Positions 47,285 through 59,967 of a stretch of DNA of 64,000 bases are shown piece after piece. Numbering within the stretch: the first letter of the stretch is position 1; the number at the start of each line of letters is the position of its first letter. The DNA comes from Knoxdaviesia capensis (Eukaryota > Ascomycota > Sordariomycetes > Microascales > Gondwanamycetaceae): positions 1 to 64,000 of the forward strand of contig LNGK01000009.1 in the NCBI GenBank assembly GCA_001510575.1. The letters run 5' to 3'. Made by a program: the position numbers and the translations under genes. The notes beneath the pieces were generated by a model that was not told where the DNA came from, made no database searches, and worked only from the letters and a program-made list of their open reading frames with translations.

Positions 47285-50200
47285 CACTTTGATTCTGACC
47301 TTCTTAGCTGGACCTGAGGAAAGACCATACGAAAAGACCACCAGTTGGTCTATTGCCTGCTCATCTCGGTGCCCGATTGGTTGTGGCCAAACAACGGATC
47401 AGGTTATCTTGGCTCACGACAGGCCAGCCCGAAGAGATTGTGAACTTGGGTTTCGTTAACGGGGACGGGCAAAGGAATGCAAAAAAAAAGAGAAAGAGAA
47501 AAGCCCAGTGGCGGGTGTGTTTGGACCACCCGGGAATCCGTTATTCCGGTGCACGGTTGATAGGGCCCTGGTAAAGAGAGAGAGAGAGGCAAGGTATACT
47601 TGATATCAGAAAGTGAGAGGCCCTGTTCTGTCCAAACTATCCGAAAAGGGATCACCGAGAGACAGAAAGGAAGAGGGAAGACGTTTTGGTGCATGCAGTA
47701 CAGTAGTATCCTGCATGTGCTGTATCTCTCTCTCTTCCTCGTACAGAGGCGCTGAACCACACACGTTCAAGAAGCACACAACGCCGACAGGGCATATAAT
47801 TCCCAACAATCTACACGCCCCCCCCTAAGGGATCTTTGTTTTTGTTTAAAGTTGGGATTAGCATCTGCCACTAAAAACAAGCCGAAACTCTGCGGTTGTC
47901 CCCCACCCATGCTGTAGATATGCTGTATACTATACTACTGTTCATGTCCCCAAACGGCTTAGTGAATGGGCGGGAACCAGCCAAGAAGCATAAACGAAAG
48001 TAAGTGAACTAACCTGGGAACTTTGTGTGCGCAGGGGCCACTGGAGGAACATTCGTGAGCTAGCCCAACTTATCGTTGGTGCAAGCATGTGTGGCGGTCC
48101 CTCGGGGGGTTTTGAGAGATACTCGCAGATAGAGATGGTGAGATTGGTTCCGACGCCCTTGTAAGTACTGTATGGGCCGAGCCTAATCTGTGACGAGGAG
48201 TAAGTCGTGCTTTTTAGAAGGGGCAGCATCGCTGAAGAACGGGATGTATCTCGCCGACGTTGGATGTAAGTGTGCAAGCAAGCTTAGCTGTTCAAACGGG
48301 GACGGACACCCACTCTGACGCTTCACCTGATGGGAGCGTGTAAGTCGGAGCATATTCGACATGACCTCGGCTGCTTATAGATTCCGGTGACCAAGAAACG
48401 CATGGGCTGTCAACCGAGCAAACAACGACCCCGACCGACCATGAGGCACCTCGGCCAGCACGCAAGAGGCACGGCACTGATGCTGGAAGACCTTGACAGC
48501 GACAAGCACGACTGGGAGGGATCGATTGGCCATGGCGACGATAATAATACCCCCGATACATAACGTGTGGATGGCGGGACACCATCAGACGATGCACACA
48601 ACCACACACTTACTGACCCCTCTTATCTCGTTTGTATTAGACCACCGAATCAGCCATAACTCGTCCCCGCCACAGTCCACCCGCACAAACATTCCGTGGG
48701 GTTGGAAAGAAGACCAGAACTACTGTCTGCTACCGTCGAGATTTATCTCGGGGACTTTCCCCTTCAGCTAACAAAATACTTGATGGGGGCAGATGGACAG
48801 CAGACACGGAATACAGGAGCACTATTCCACCAAGCCAGATCTCACGAGTCGAAAAGACTCCTTATGATGGATACAGAGAGAGAGAGAGAGGACCAGTGGC
48901 AATCAGAACACGAAGAAACCCATAAAACTGACCGTACCTAAGGGAATCCGCAAATTGGAATGTAAGATGAATTAAGAAGAAAGGCAAGAAAAAAAAAGAG
49001 GGCCAATATCACCATGGCATATGATATGATACAGATGAATAGAGATGTGAGATTTTGTGGGTTTTTGCCAACTTGGATTGAGGCAAAGACAAGGAAGGAT
49101 GGGGAGGGATGTATCCCAGAGAATCTCTCTTATCAACCCGTTGAACTGATGCGGCCTGGGCAACAGATTCTCTTCTCTCTCCATTTCCTAGTGTCTTGGT
49201 CTCACTGCTGCGCTGCCCTGAGACAGCAGAAGAGAGCGAAAGTAAGTGAGAGAGGGTATCACGGTTCCCAAAGGCTGTGCCGTTGGTTCGCTTAGCCCCA
49301 CCCTCCCAGAAAAGAAAATAAAGGAAAATAAGAAAAAAGAAATAAAAAAGAGGGCATGTCGTCGGAGGACCCCGTTGGAGACATGCTTCCAAGACCATAC
49401 CATTGGACCGTGATAAGCAATCTTGGTCTTCATTTCGTTCCATGAGGTAGGGAAGCATCGTAACGCGGGAACTCGGGCTGGGGCAACATACTTCCCAAGC
49501 CAATGTCGCCGTCTGTGCTTACCGGTGCAGATATTGGACGGCGGCACAGCTCTGGAAGCAGTACGAGTTCACTGAAACCCAGGCAGAGAGGCTGAGAGCC
49601 AGAGAGAGGGAAGGCCGTTATCTGCCTGCTGCTCTTCCTCGTACAACTACTAGCTCGAGCAATTGGCCCGAAAGCCACACCTGTAACCTCCAAACCATCA
49701 GCATCGAGAACACCAGTGGAAGACGAAACCCAAAGCATAGAGGTCCAGGGCTTTGCCACCTACCGATATTAGTAGATCTGCACAAGACACGGGCTGGGGC
49801 TCTGTTTTGGAGGCGCCCACACACCCTGCTTCCCTCCCCCAAGAAAGCTTCCAGATCTTTTGTTTTGTGTCCTAGGCGGCCCCAATTGGTTCTTTGCCGT
49901 TCTCCACTACCCAGAGATAAGAAAAACCTGGTGTGTGTGCGCGCGTGCTGTTTGGAGGAGGCAAATGCAAGGCAAGGGGAAATAAAAGGCAAATAAAATG
50001 AACAAAAAAAGTTCCATTCTTGCCAAGGGGGGCCGTTTTTCTTCCTGTCTTTCGACCTTAGTGGCGAATCATCTGTGCCCCGGAGGTAAAAGAGAGATAG
50101 AGATTAAGAAAGAAGGTTAGCCTGTTGTTGATCTCTCTGTCGTCCACCTTGTTTCAACTCCAGACATCAAGAGGACTGACTCCCGAGCTGGGCTGGCCTG

Positions 50201-51809
50201 GGGGTTGAATCTGTACAGAGTCCAGCCAGCTTCTAGACCCGGCAGATGACGCCGATGACGATGGCGAGCGCGGCGTTTTGCTGATACCGGAGAGACGCCA
50301 GCTGGGAGGAAGCAAACGTCCAGAGCAGACCATCGCCAGAGCTTCCAACGCGGTGATGTGAGCGGGTGCGATAGCCGGGGCAGGACAACCCATTAACACC
50401 GCCCAGCGAAAATCACCGAAAAACCCCAACCAAGCAGACCGTTCCTAGCACACAGCAAAAAGCAAAGGGAACAAAAAGTACCCTGGGGTTAATCAAGTCC
50501 CCGCCGCGGGGGGGGGGGCGTGTATAAAGTTTGGATGCACGCTATAATATCTTTTGGGGGGTTTGGGTGTTTTCAGATAGCGGAAACAGGAAACCTGAGG
50601 GAGGGGCGTGCATATAAGCAAGCAAAGGGCCAACTACTGTACAGTAACCAGCAAAGCCCGATCCAAGAGATGGACGGAGACGGAGCTAGAACGAGAACGA
50701 ACAAGCCTGAGGGAGAACGCGAGACACAGAAAGGGCGTGCTCTCTTACGGCCAAGCACTGCAATATAACATACCGAATCCCACTCTCACCCACTGGAAAG
50801 GAAGTGAGCCAAGGGGGTGTGTGTATGCATGTGTGTCTCTGGAACAGAGATATCGACCCAGAGAGTGTGCAACGAGATGGAGTAAAAGCCCACCAACCCG
50901 TCCGCCCCCCCTTCGATAACCACACTCCTATGGACCAGGCCCCAAGGTAAGAAATAAGACAGTGGGACACCGTTGCAGCCAAGTGGTGACAAGAAGCCCA
51001 GCGGATACTCGCAGAGATATGCAGGTATAGCATGGGAGAGGGAAACGTACCGGAGAAGATAGTCGAGCAAGAGACCGTTGGACTTTTTGCGTGACAGGCG
51101 GCGGCGGCGGCGGCGTCGACTGCGCACACACGCACAAACACACACGCGCTCTCTGATAACGGCCTTCAGCTTGGTGATTCTGCCGTGCTGGTCCTTCCCT
51201 TGGCCCAGCTCACGAGCGCATATAATAAGCTTCGGCTGCTCCCTTTCTTTTTCCGCTTCATTCCTCCTCCTTCTCTCTTCTCTTCCTCCTCCTCTCACCT
51301 TTGCCGTCTCTGGTCCTCTTCCCTCCGCTCTTCTTGTTCTCTCTCTCCCTCTCTTCTCCAGTTCCCACGTTCCTGCTCTCTTCATTGACAGCTGTGAATC
51401 AGAGATCCCACTTGTGGGTGTGTACCTGACCAACAAGCCGCGGAATATCACGAACCTGAAAATTCGGTCGGGAACCAGCTTATATAAAAACCGTCTCATC
51501 AGCGTTGTTTTTATTCAGCCTTGCAGCAATACGCTTAGCAAACCTTTGGCTTGTGTGATTTTCAAATCCGCAAGTTAGGAACCCCTATTTTGACCTTTTG
51601 AACGTTGTCAGAATCTTTTCAGTCAGTAAAACTCCTGCAAAAATGATATCCTAACATCAGAAAACAACAACACCGTCTGTTGTGTTTGTTGATGTTGGAT
51701 CTCTTCGGATTTCAACCGACCTTGGCTGTCTTCCCAATTGGGTTGAAAGAGCTCCCAAAACTCACCAGAATCCTCCCTCCAATCTGCAGACCACACACAT
51801 CTTCCCGCC

Positions 51810-53750
51810 ATGTCGACCCCCACAGCTCCCGAGGCTGACCCCAGCCTGCGCCGGAACTCCGACCCGGCGCTCGACCCGAGCCACCAGCACACCCATGGCC
51901 ACCTGCACCACGCCCCCGGTGTGGCGCCCGACGTGATCTACGCCAGCGGCACCGAGGTCGACCCCACCGTGGTGCCCAAGACCAGCCACCTGCACGAGCA
52001 CGCCGCGGCCCCGGTTCCGGCCCCGGTTCCGGCCCCGGCCCTCTCGGCCGACAGCAAGCTGCCCACCTACTCCAACAACTCCACCGACCCCGAGAAGCAG
52101 GATGTCGTCGACACCCACGCCGTCGCGCCCGAGGTCGACCGCCACGGCCGCGTCTACGGCATGTTCCTGGGAGCCTACCGCCGCTACCGCTGGGCCGCCC
52201 ACCTCGTCATCTTCATGTTCTTCACCGGCTGGTGGATCGCCTCGCTGGTGCTGCACCGCGACGACAAGAACTGGGTCGTGCCTTTCCTGTTCTGGCTGTG
52301 CATTACCCTCCGCCTGATCTTCTTCCACGTCAGCATCTCGCGTATCACCGGCCCCATTGCCTGGGTGTGGGAGCACACCGCCGGCGTCATCTACGAGCGC
52401 CTGCCGCCCAAGGTCCGCACTCCTGCCGGAGCCGCCGTCACCATTGCCGTGTTCCTGGTTGGCACCTTCGTCACCGAGGAGACCGCCGAAAACACCCGCG
52501 CCAACCGTGCTGTGTCGCTCTTCGGTCTGCTGGTCATGATCGCCGTGCTGTGGGGAACTTCTGCCCACCGCGGAGCCGTGCAGTGGCGTACCGTCATCGG
52601 TGGTATGCTCTCGCAGTACATCATCGCCCTGTTCGTGCTTCGCACCAAGGTTGGCTATGACATCTTCAAGTTCATTGCCGACCGTGCCCGCAACCTGCTC
52701 GGCTTCGCCGCTCTCGGTCTTGCTTTCCTCACCGACGAGGCCACCACCCAGCTCCCGTGGTTCCTTGTCAGCGTCATCCCGGCCATTATCTTCTTCATCT
52801 CGCTCGTGCAGGTGTTCTGGTACATTGGCTTCCTCCAGTGGGCTGTCAAGAAGTTCGCCACCTTCGTGTTCTGGATGCTCCGCGTGTCCGGTGCCGAGGC
52901 CGTCGTCGCTGCTGCCACCCCCTTCATCGGACAGGGTGAGTCGGCCATGCTGGTTCGTCCTTTCGTTCCCCACATGACCAAGGCCGAGATCCACCAGATC
53001 ATGACCTGCGGTTTCGCCACCATCTCCGGTTCGATTCTCGTGGCCTACATCGGTCTTGGTCTCAACGCCCAGGCCATGGTGTCGTCCTGCATCATGTCCA
53101 TCCCCGCCTCGCTGGCCATCTCCAAGCTCCGCTACCCCGAGACCGAGGAGACCCTCACCGGAGGCGATGTCGTCATCCCCGATGACGACGAGCACGAGGC
53201 CGAGAACAGCCTGCACGCCTTTGCCAACGGTGCCTACTTCGGTATCAAGATCGCCGGTACCATTCTGGCCTCGCTGCTCTGCATCCTCGCCTTCGTCGGC
53301 CTCGTTGACGCTCTCCTGACCTGGTGGGGCAAGTACATCAACATTGCCAGCCCTGATCTTACCCTCGAGCTGCTCGTTGCCTACGTCTGCTTCCCCATCA
53401 CCTTCCTCCTCGGTGTGCCCCGCCCCGAGATCTGGACCGTGGCCAAGGTCATCGCCACCAAGATTGTCAAGAACGAGTTCCAGGCTTTCCTCAACCTCAA
53501 GGCTGCCTCCGCCGAGCTTGCTCCCCGTTCCGTCCTTATCGGCACCTATGCCATCTGCGGGTTCGGAAACATCGGTTCGCTCGGTATCCAGATTGGTATT
53601 CTGTCGCAGATTGCCCCCTCGCGCAGTGGTGACGTTGCCCGCCTGTCGTTGTCGGCTCTGGCCTCCGGTATTCTGTCGACCCTCACTTCGGCTGCCGTTG
53701 CTGGTCTCGTCATCAGCAACCAGCTCGCCATTGAGGTCACCTCGAGCTAA
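51810..53750 (+). CDS. Concentrative nucleoside transporter (CNT family)
   Basis: A single exon encodes a 646-residue plasma-membrane cotransporter that imports nucleosides with an ion gradient (protons in fungi and bacteria). Residues 1-120 are hydrophilic and disordered, with a His-rich stretch (HQHTHGHLHH, 25-34) and a PVPAPVPAPA repeat. About a dozen hydrophobic segments follow between residues 128 and 640. Family signatures are GQGESAMLVRPF at 374-385, CGFATISGSILVAYIGLG at 400-417, KNEF at 554-557 and ICGFGNIGSLGIQIG at 582-596; they make up the substrate-binding core and are intact. The start ATG has G at -3 and no upstream in-frame alternative is needed. GC-rich third positions produce a long open frame on the opposite strand, which is not a gene. 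Length fits fungal members, whose N-terminal tail is longer than in bacteria (about 400 residues). Confidence 0.95.
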   Translation: MSTPTAPEADPSLRRNSDPALDPSHQHTHGHLHHAPGVAPDVIYASGTEVDPTVVPKTSHLHEHAAAPVPAPVPAPALSADSKLPTYSNNSTDPEKQDVVDTHAVAPEVDRHGRVYGMFLGAYRRYRWAAHLVIFMFFTGWWIASLVLHRDDKNWVVPFLFWLCITLRLIFFHVSISRITGPIAWVWEHTAGVIYERLPPKVRTPAGAAVTIAVFLVGTFVTEETAENTRANRAVSLFGLLVMIAVLWGTSAHRGAVQWRTVIGGMLSQYIIALFVLRTKVGYDIFKFIADRARNLLGFAALGLAFLTDEATTQLPWFLVSVIPAIIFFISLVQVFWYIGFLQWAVKKFATFVFWMLRVSGAEAVVAAATPFIGQGESAMLVRPFVPHMTKAEIHQIMTCGFATISGSILVAYIGLGLNAQAMVSSCIMSIPASLAISKLRYPETEETLTGGDVVIPDDDEHEAENSLHAFANGAYFGIKIAGTILASLLCILAFVGLVDALLTWWGKYINIASPDLTLELLVAYVCFPITFLLGVPRPEIWTVAKVIATKIVKNEFQAFLNLKAASAELAPRSVLIGTYAICGFGNIGSLGIQIGILSQIAPSRSGDVARLSLSALASGILSTLTSAAVAGLVISNQLAIEVTSS

Positions 53751-55724
53751 ACGAGCGTGCTGCATGGGGACGTGCCTTTTTATTTTTCGTTTCGAGACTA
53801 AAATTTCTTTTCTTTTATTTTTTGTTTATAATTTTTTTGCCAGAACCTTTTTCCACGAGAAAGGTCTATATATATCCCGAGAGGCAGGGCGGGGAGAGAG
53901 AGTGTATTGAGATGAGAGATGGCGTAAAGAAAAAGAAATTCAAACGACTCGTAATATCGAATGAAGATGACGAATAATTTGTTTTCTAAGATACCTTATA
54001 TTTCAATCTGATAATTACCCAGATCATATTCCAGACATGCATGCCTTGTGATCTTGTGTTGATGTTGTATGTGAACTGGTCGAAATGAGAGAGAGGAGAT
54101 ATGTCCAGACTCAACTGTGATTGAAGGTTTCTTCTAGTGAGAGCACACCTTGCAGAGAATGTCACAGGAGAAGAAGTGAATACGATAAACGGCAATAGCT
54201 GAGACCCGCGTTGGACTGATTGCAGGGAAAAAAATGTCGAGAAGGCTAGAGAGACGAAGCTGTACTCATGTAAGTCGATGATATAAAGTTCGGGCCGGAC
54301 CGCAGACTTATAGGAAAGAGCGCCCAAGAAACGGACACTGGAAGGAGCACAGTCCAGGAAGGAACAAAATTTCGACATTTATCAAGCAGGAGCGACCTTA
54401 CAACTTTTAAGACTATAAACCTTATTTCAACTACAGCTTACACCAACAACAGGAAAGGAAGATTCGATCCTGTTCCCGCCCGTCTTATTCTCATGAACCC
54501 TGATCAATCGTGAAGCGTTATGACATGACTCACTCGTTCACCGGCGCCCTTCTTGTTGATTTTTCGCCCAATGAAAATTCTCCGCGTTGGGTTTCCCATG
54601 CCAGATGGGGCTCCGTAGCGTTAGTTATGGCGGACCATCGGGACTTGTTGGAGGACTAGTATATAAGGAAAACACGCACAATCAGAGACACATTCATTAC
54701 GAATATAAAAGCAGTATAATATAGAATAGTAGTACATTGAGCCTCCCTTAACTAAGCCTTCGTAGTAGCTAGGACCGACCCGGCGCGACAAACCGCCGGG
54801 ATACGGCTTACGAAGAGTCAGACTTGGCTCACTCCTAATCACCAGTTCTCCCCCACTGTCCGACACTCTCTCTTCAACCCCTTCAGCCTCCACACTCCAA
54901 TAGATACACCTCGCAACCTGCCAACGCCGCTGGTGCCTTTGGTATTCCCCTCAGCTTCTCCGTGCACGCGGACTCGCCATCCGAAGCCCTTCGCAAAGAC
55001 ACGAATGCCATGACTCCCATTAAAGGAAATCCGGAGATATTTCCGACTGACACTGGGCCTGGCCTGGGACCTCCAACAACCAATGGTAAAAAAAAAAAAA
55101 AAAGCTCTCACGAACTCGCGTCCCTCCCTCTCACCGATCCTTGCTCCATACCGGCTGATATAAAGTACAGGTCTTCTGTAAGTGGGTATCCCAAAAGAAA
55201 CAAACAAAACCTGAACAACACAAGCGAAAAAAGAAGCAAAAAATTTGAAGTTGCAGGGCGGTAGCGGTTTGGAGGGGTACAGGCCATAGCCGGCTGGTTG
55301 CAGAGCTCCAGTTTCGCCCCGGGAGACCAGCACACCGCCCCGCAACAAACGGACAACACATGCAACAAACAGAGCCCATCCAGCCATATACCGTAGTAAA
55401 TCAAACCAAGCAAACGAACAACCAGCAAACGCAAGCAAAAAAGGAAAAACAAAAAAAAACCCCCCCGAGGGATTAACAGGAAGAGAAAAACGCAGTACTG
55501 TATCCCGGGTTCACTAGCCGAGGACACAAGTAATTCGTGGGGGGAATTCACAGGAGCCTGGGGGGTGGGTTGACGAGAAGAAAGAAAAGACTAACAAAAA
55601 AACGGACCATTCATGAAGCAAGAGAATCAGGGCAGAAAAACCGTTAACTGAAAGACAGGAGAAACAAAACAGGAAAGGCACAGAAGAAGAAAAAAGGAAC
55701 GCATCATCCATTTCCCGTCATCAT
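53751..55724. other. Convergent intergenic region
   Basis: This 2-kb stretch lies between the ends of two convergent genes and holds their 3' untranslated regions. A 250-base open stretch at 54,839-55,087 with coding-like composition ends at a run of sixteen A residues (55,087-55,102); it is discussed as a finding because no complete gene can be built around it. Confidence 0.55.
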
Positions 55725-58700
55725 TCACAGAACCACTTCGTCATCATCTAGGCTTGTCCGCCGCTTGGCTTCGACTGTCCGCGCAACCTGCTTGCCATCA
55801 TCGCTGGCGGCCTCGTCATCTGAGAGAACAGATGCCTCTTTGCTAGCCTTGTCTGTAGACTCGACCGTGTCCTTGGCGGACCCCGAGGCCGTAGGCGAAG
55901 ACACCGACGGCGAGGCACCGGTTGCACCGCCCTTAGCAGAAGCGGCAGCGTTGGAGTTGAACGACTGCGACCCGAACGGCCAGAGACTGCCAAAGCTGGA
56001 CTTCTGGCCCAGAAGTGGTCCGACTCCAGCCGATGGCGGGTGCACAGCCAGCGGCTTCAAGAGCTGCCGTCCTGGCGATGTCGCAGGCGCAGATGAAGTA
56101 GCCGCCGCCCGCGCTGCGGTGACCGAGGAAGGCGGTTCGGCTGACGGCGCCGACTCAACCTCCGGGATGGCAAAGTCGCCAAACTCCTCGTCGTCATCCA
56201 TTTCGTCTTCCTCATCAACATCGTCTTCCTCATCGGATTCCCGTTGACCGGCTCGCTGGGAACCCGCACCGCCTCCGCGGACCACATTACGCCACCATGA
56301 TCCGCGGCCACTAGCTCCCCACGCAGACCCAGCGATGTTGTCTTCATCGTCTTCATCCTCGTCGCTGTCAGCTTCCTCGGCGTCATCAGCAAAAGGATTC
56401 CGTAGGGGCTTGGACCGGAGATCGGGCCGGCCATCTTCCTCATCATCGTCATCGTCGTCGTTCTCATCACCATCAATGTTGTTACCAAAGGTGGTTGTCG
56501 ACCCGCCGCTTGCTGTATTGTTCTTTTGGTGCATGGCCAACCGGGCTGCAAGTTGCAACCGCGCACGAGAAGGGGGCATGTTTAGAGGCGGAGGCGGCGG
56601 CGGCGGAGGGGGAGGGGGAGGGACCACAGGGGGATCAAGAGGCGACCCCTTGTTACTCATAATATCAGTATAAGCGCGGAACTAGAGGGGAGAGTTAAAC
56701 GGCAAAGGCTATGTTAGCCACCATAAAAACAAAACATTTTGCACGGAACAAAAGTTTATTCATGACCAAGGACTGTTGTTGAAACTCACCTCGCTGTTGA
56801 TATCTTCATCGGCATCTTCGACGTCCTCGTCCTCCTCATCACTAGAGCTGGCGAATCCAGACGTAAGAGTGCCAGAGGTGATGGTGAACGGACCGATGCC
56901 AGGGTTGCCGCTTCCGTCTAGGTTCCCGCTGAGACCAGCCTCCGCAAGAGCCGAAGAGCCCGATTGTCCCGACGTCAGGCCTCCCGAGACTGACCCACCG
57001 GATCCTCCAGACAGGCCAACTCCAGCAAGCTTGCCTGCCATGAAAGAGTTGGCGATGGAAGCAGCACGGTTGCTAACCGCCACCTCCGGTCGCACGCCTC
57101 CTAGAATGGCGTTGTCACGTTCGCGGGTGTCGGCCAGAGCACCCTCGACGTAGTGAACCCAATCAGGGCTCATCACCTTCTCCAGCACGGTATCGGACAG
57201 CAGCTCAGGCGGGTGCCGTTCGGTGAATTTAACAACTTCTTCGGCAATCAGCGTAAGATGGCCCATGTAGCCCATGCGGGTCTTGGTCTTTGCCTGCGAC
57301 TCGTCGCTAATGCGCTGGCCATTGACAATGGCAGCGGTGATGTCGGCTGACTCAAAGAGAGACATAGCCAGAACCGGGTTATAGCCCCGATCCATTAATC
57401 CGTTGAAGACTTGCTGGACGATATCATAGACCACGTTGTGAAGGAAGTTGTTCCACGGGAATTTAAAGAAGAAATCCTATGGATATGTTAGAAAACAGGA
57501 AGAAATTGCGCCAGTGTTTCTTTGTACACAGAAAATTCAAACGCCGAATAGGGAGTAGACTTACTAGGATGGTCGGCACAACTTCGTACTCAACAAACTG
57601 CATCTTCAGGAAGTCTCCAACAACAGCAGGCCGAGGAGCCTCAGGAGTAGCAGATTCACTATCCTTGTCCTTGAGCACCACCGACGAATCCATTTCGCCA
57701 TCCGCCTCGGACGGCACGGTGGGGTTCGACGGGGATGAGTGGCTGCTGCTTGACGCCGCAGAGGTGGTCGTGGCCGCATCTGACAGTGAGTCGGGACGTG
57801 GAGGCTTGTCGGGTGCCGCATCGGAATCATCAAACTCCGATCCGGACTCCGACACCGGCGCAGCAGACGCTGGCGCAGATTGCTCTGACTGGCCCTCTGC
57901 AGGTTTGCGCTGACTGGCTACGTCTTGCTCCAGGTTTCCTGCGACGGATCCGGCGTCTGACGCATCAGGGGTGGGGATGGGAGTCGACGATGGAGCAGAA
58001 GAAGAGGCCTCGCTTCTTGCATCCATCGTGTCTGCCTTCTCTGTGGCTTCCACCTTGTCAGTGGAAGCTTGAATGGGCTCGGAGGCTGACTCTACAGCCG
58101 TTTTGGAAGCAGTTTCAGGCGAATTATCGATGGAAAGAGCTTCAAAGGACTCGGACAGCTTATCATCCGAGGTAGTATCAGCCGCGGGGGTGGCCTTTTG
58201 CTTCACGGGTGACAGAGGAGCAACAACCAGGTCAGCGTCTTCAAAATGCTGCTCGTTCACGCCATAATCGTGAACATTGAGGCGGGGAGAGCTCAACGGC
58301 TCATCAACAAAGTCGTCATCATCAGTTTCATCAATGGCCGACGAGTTGTTCTTATCGTCAAAGCTATTGCGGCTGCCGCCCAGCTTGAGCGGGGCCGGCG
58401 GCGGAAGGTCATCGTCGATGTCGTCATCATCATCATCACCGGTCTTCACGTTGAAATCATTATTAGAGTCATCGCTGAGATCACGCGAGTGCTCGACCTC
58501 TTCAAAGCCATCATCGTCGCCGTTGGTCACCTCTAAGCGACGTCCGGTCTGGGCTGAGTGGGAAAGGCGCATGGTCAATTCATCGGCGGGAAGAGACATT
58601 TCGTCGTCTCCGATGGTGGTAAGAGAAACGAGCTTGCCCTCGTTGCGGAGACGCTGACGCTCCTTGTCGCGGGTAGCAATAAGATCCTCGGCACCAGCTT

Positions 58701-59967
58701 CGTTGAGCAGGCCCATGTTGCTGCAGTGAAGGAGCTCGGCCATGAGCTCACAGGTCTTGAAGCGATCAAAGCCCAGCGGCTCGAGCTTTTGGCCAAAAGT
58801 GGACGACATGGCCTCCTTCTTCGGAGGACCATGCATGATTAGCCGCATGAAATCTGGCACGTGCTGAGCGAAAAGGCGAAGGAGGGTTCCAAGATAAATG
58901 GGATCGACGGCGGTTGGGGCGTTGCAGTTTTCAGCACCAACGTCCGGGTCATAGTCGGAGTTATTTTTGCGAATGACTTCGATGATGATACCAACTCCAA
59001 CGGTAAGGGGGTGGCCACCACTAAGCATATAGCCGATGAGTTGCTCAACGCAGGTACGTGAAACCAGTTGGCGAGTAAGCTCGTTGGGGCCGATGCACTG
59101 CTGGTCGTTCTGGGACGCATTTGCAGAGATGGTGATGATGGCCTTAAGGAAATCACCGGCGGCAGTCTGGACCGCCCAGTTGTTCCCAGGAGCCAGGCAA
59201 GACAAAAGCGTGGGGATGACGTCTTGGGCGTAGAGCCACTCGACGATGCCATGGCCAGAGGCCACGCGATCGAGGGCGATGATTTTCAGGAGGAGGTCCA
59301 TGATCATAGGACTCTCGACATGGCGCAGGAGATCTGGCACAGCATCGGGGAGAGATTTGAGCACATCGATCATCTCCTCGGTCTTGCGGTCAAACAGGGA
59401 CTCGTTCACCTTGGTGAAATAGCTGGCCTGGAGGGGATCAAGGGGGGCAGAGCGCTTCAAGAAGGCCCAGAAATGGGTGAAAAGCTCGCGTCTCTCCATC
59501 AACGCATCGTAGATGCTCCAGGTATCTGAAGAGAGCACCTCGGCCGCAACATATGCATAGCGGTTGCGAGTCCGCTCTTGATCATCATTGCTGCCGGCTC
59601 CATCACTTGTGGCGCGTGACGAGGCACGGGGACGCGAGAAAATTAGGCGGGGCTTGGGTTTATCTTTGGGGACATCGTCGCTGGCCCCAGAAGACGAAGA
59701 TGATCCGGATGAAGAAGACGATGAATCGGATGGAGCCGTAGACGTCAGAGGGGGAGGGGTCGGTTCGGGCTTGGGGGCAATGACGTAGTTGAGCAGTCTC
59801 TCCAGGACAAGGTCCTCACGGAGATAATCGATCAGCTTCGCATTGTGTTGCTTGAGCTCTCCGATCAGATCGGACTCATCCAGAAGTTCTTCGAGAGTGA
59901 ATTCGGGCTTCTCGAGAATGGTATCGATGGCGGAGATGTTCGTGTAGCTGCTGAATCTCCAGAACAT
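55725..59967 (-). CDS. SAPS-family Sit4/PP6-associated protein
   Basis: Regulatory partner of the PP6-type phosphatase (yeast Sit4), related to yeast SAP155/185/190 and animal PP6R. Exons 59,967-57,565, 57,476-56,790 and 56,681-55,725 encode 1,348 residues; both introns (88 and 108 bp) are phase 0, with GTAAGT and GTGAGT donors, and the first has a CTAAC branch site. The N-terminus MFWRFSSYTNISAIDTILEK opens the SAPS domain, continuing through LEELLDESDLIGELKQHNAK, EMIDVLKSLPDAVPDLLRHV and LGTLLRLFAQHVPDFMRLI. A long acidic, Ser-rich linker interrupts it, and conserved helical sequence returns at the second splice junction (MQFVEYEVVPTIL, then FKFPWNNFLHNVVYDIVQQV). The last exon has a run of twelve prolines, several Asp/Glu runs and a WRNVVRGG segment. 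The split of the domain by a low-complexity insert is usual in fungi. Probably cytoplasmic; role in G1 progression and nutrient signalling is known for the yeast family. Confidence 0.93.

Larger units (their letters stand above)
40631..51809. other. Gene-free stretch of 11 kb, not RIP-mutated
   Basis: No supportable gene on either strand and no tRNA seen. CpA and TpG are normal, so it is not decayed repeat DNA. It holds simple repeats (see entries at 41,608 and 47,250), T runs (42,047), a G run (50,510-50,518), GA runs (47,577, 48,877), and a pyrimidine-rich zone at 51,240-51,365 upstream of the transporter gene, typical of a fungal promoter. The first 1-2 kb probably include the 3' untranslated region of the preceding gene. 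Confidence 0.6.

Noticed and set aside
50786..51499. 237-codon minus-strand frame upstream of the nucleoside transporter
   Set aside because: It is antisense to the pyrimidine-rich promoter tract, which gives Glu/Arg repeats, and contains a CA-repeat translation. No domain.
51762..53765. Open frame of 667 codons on the minus strand, antisense to the nucleoside transporter
   Set aside because: Its length results from GC-rich third codon positions of the transporter. The product is a Gly/Asp/Glu-rich low-complexity chain without any domain, whereas the plus strand has complete CNT signatures.
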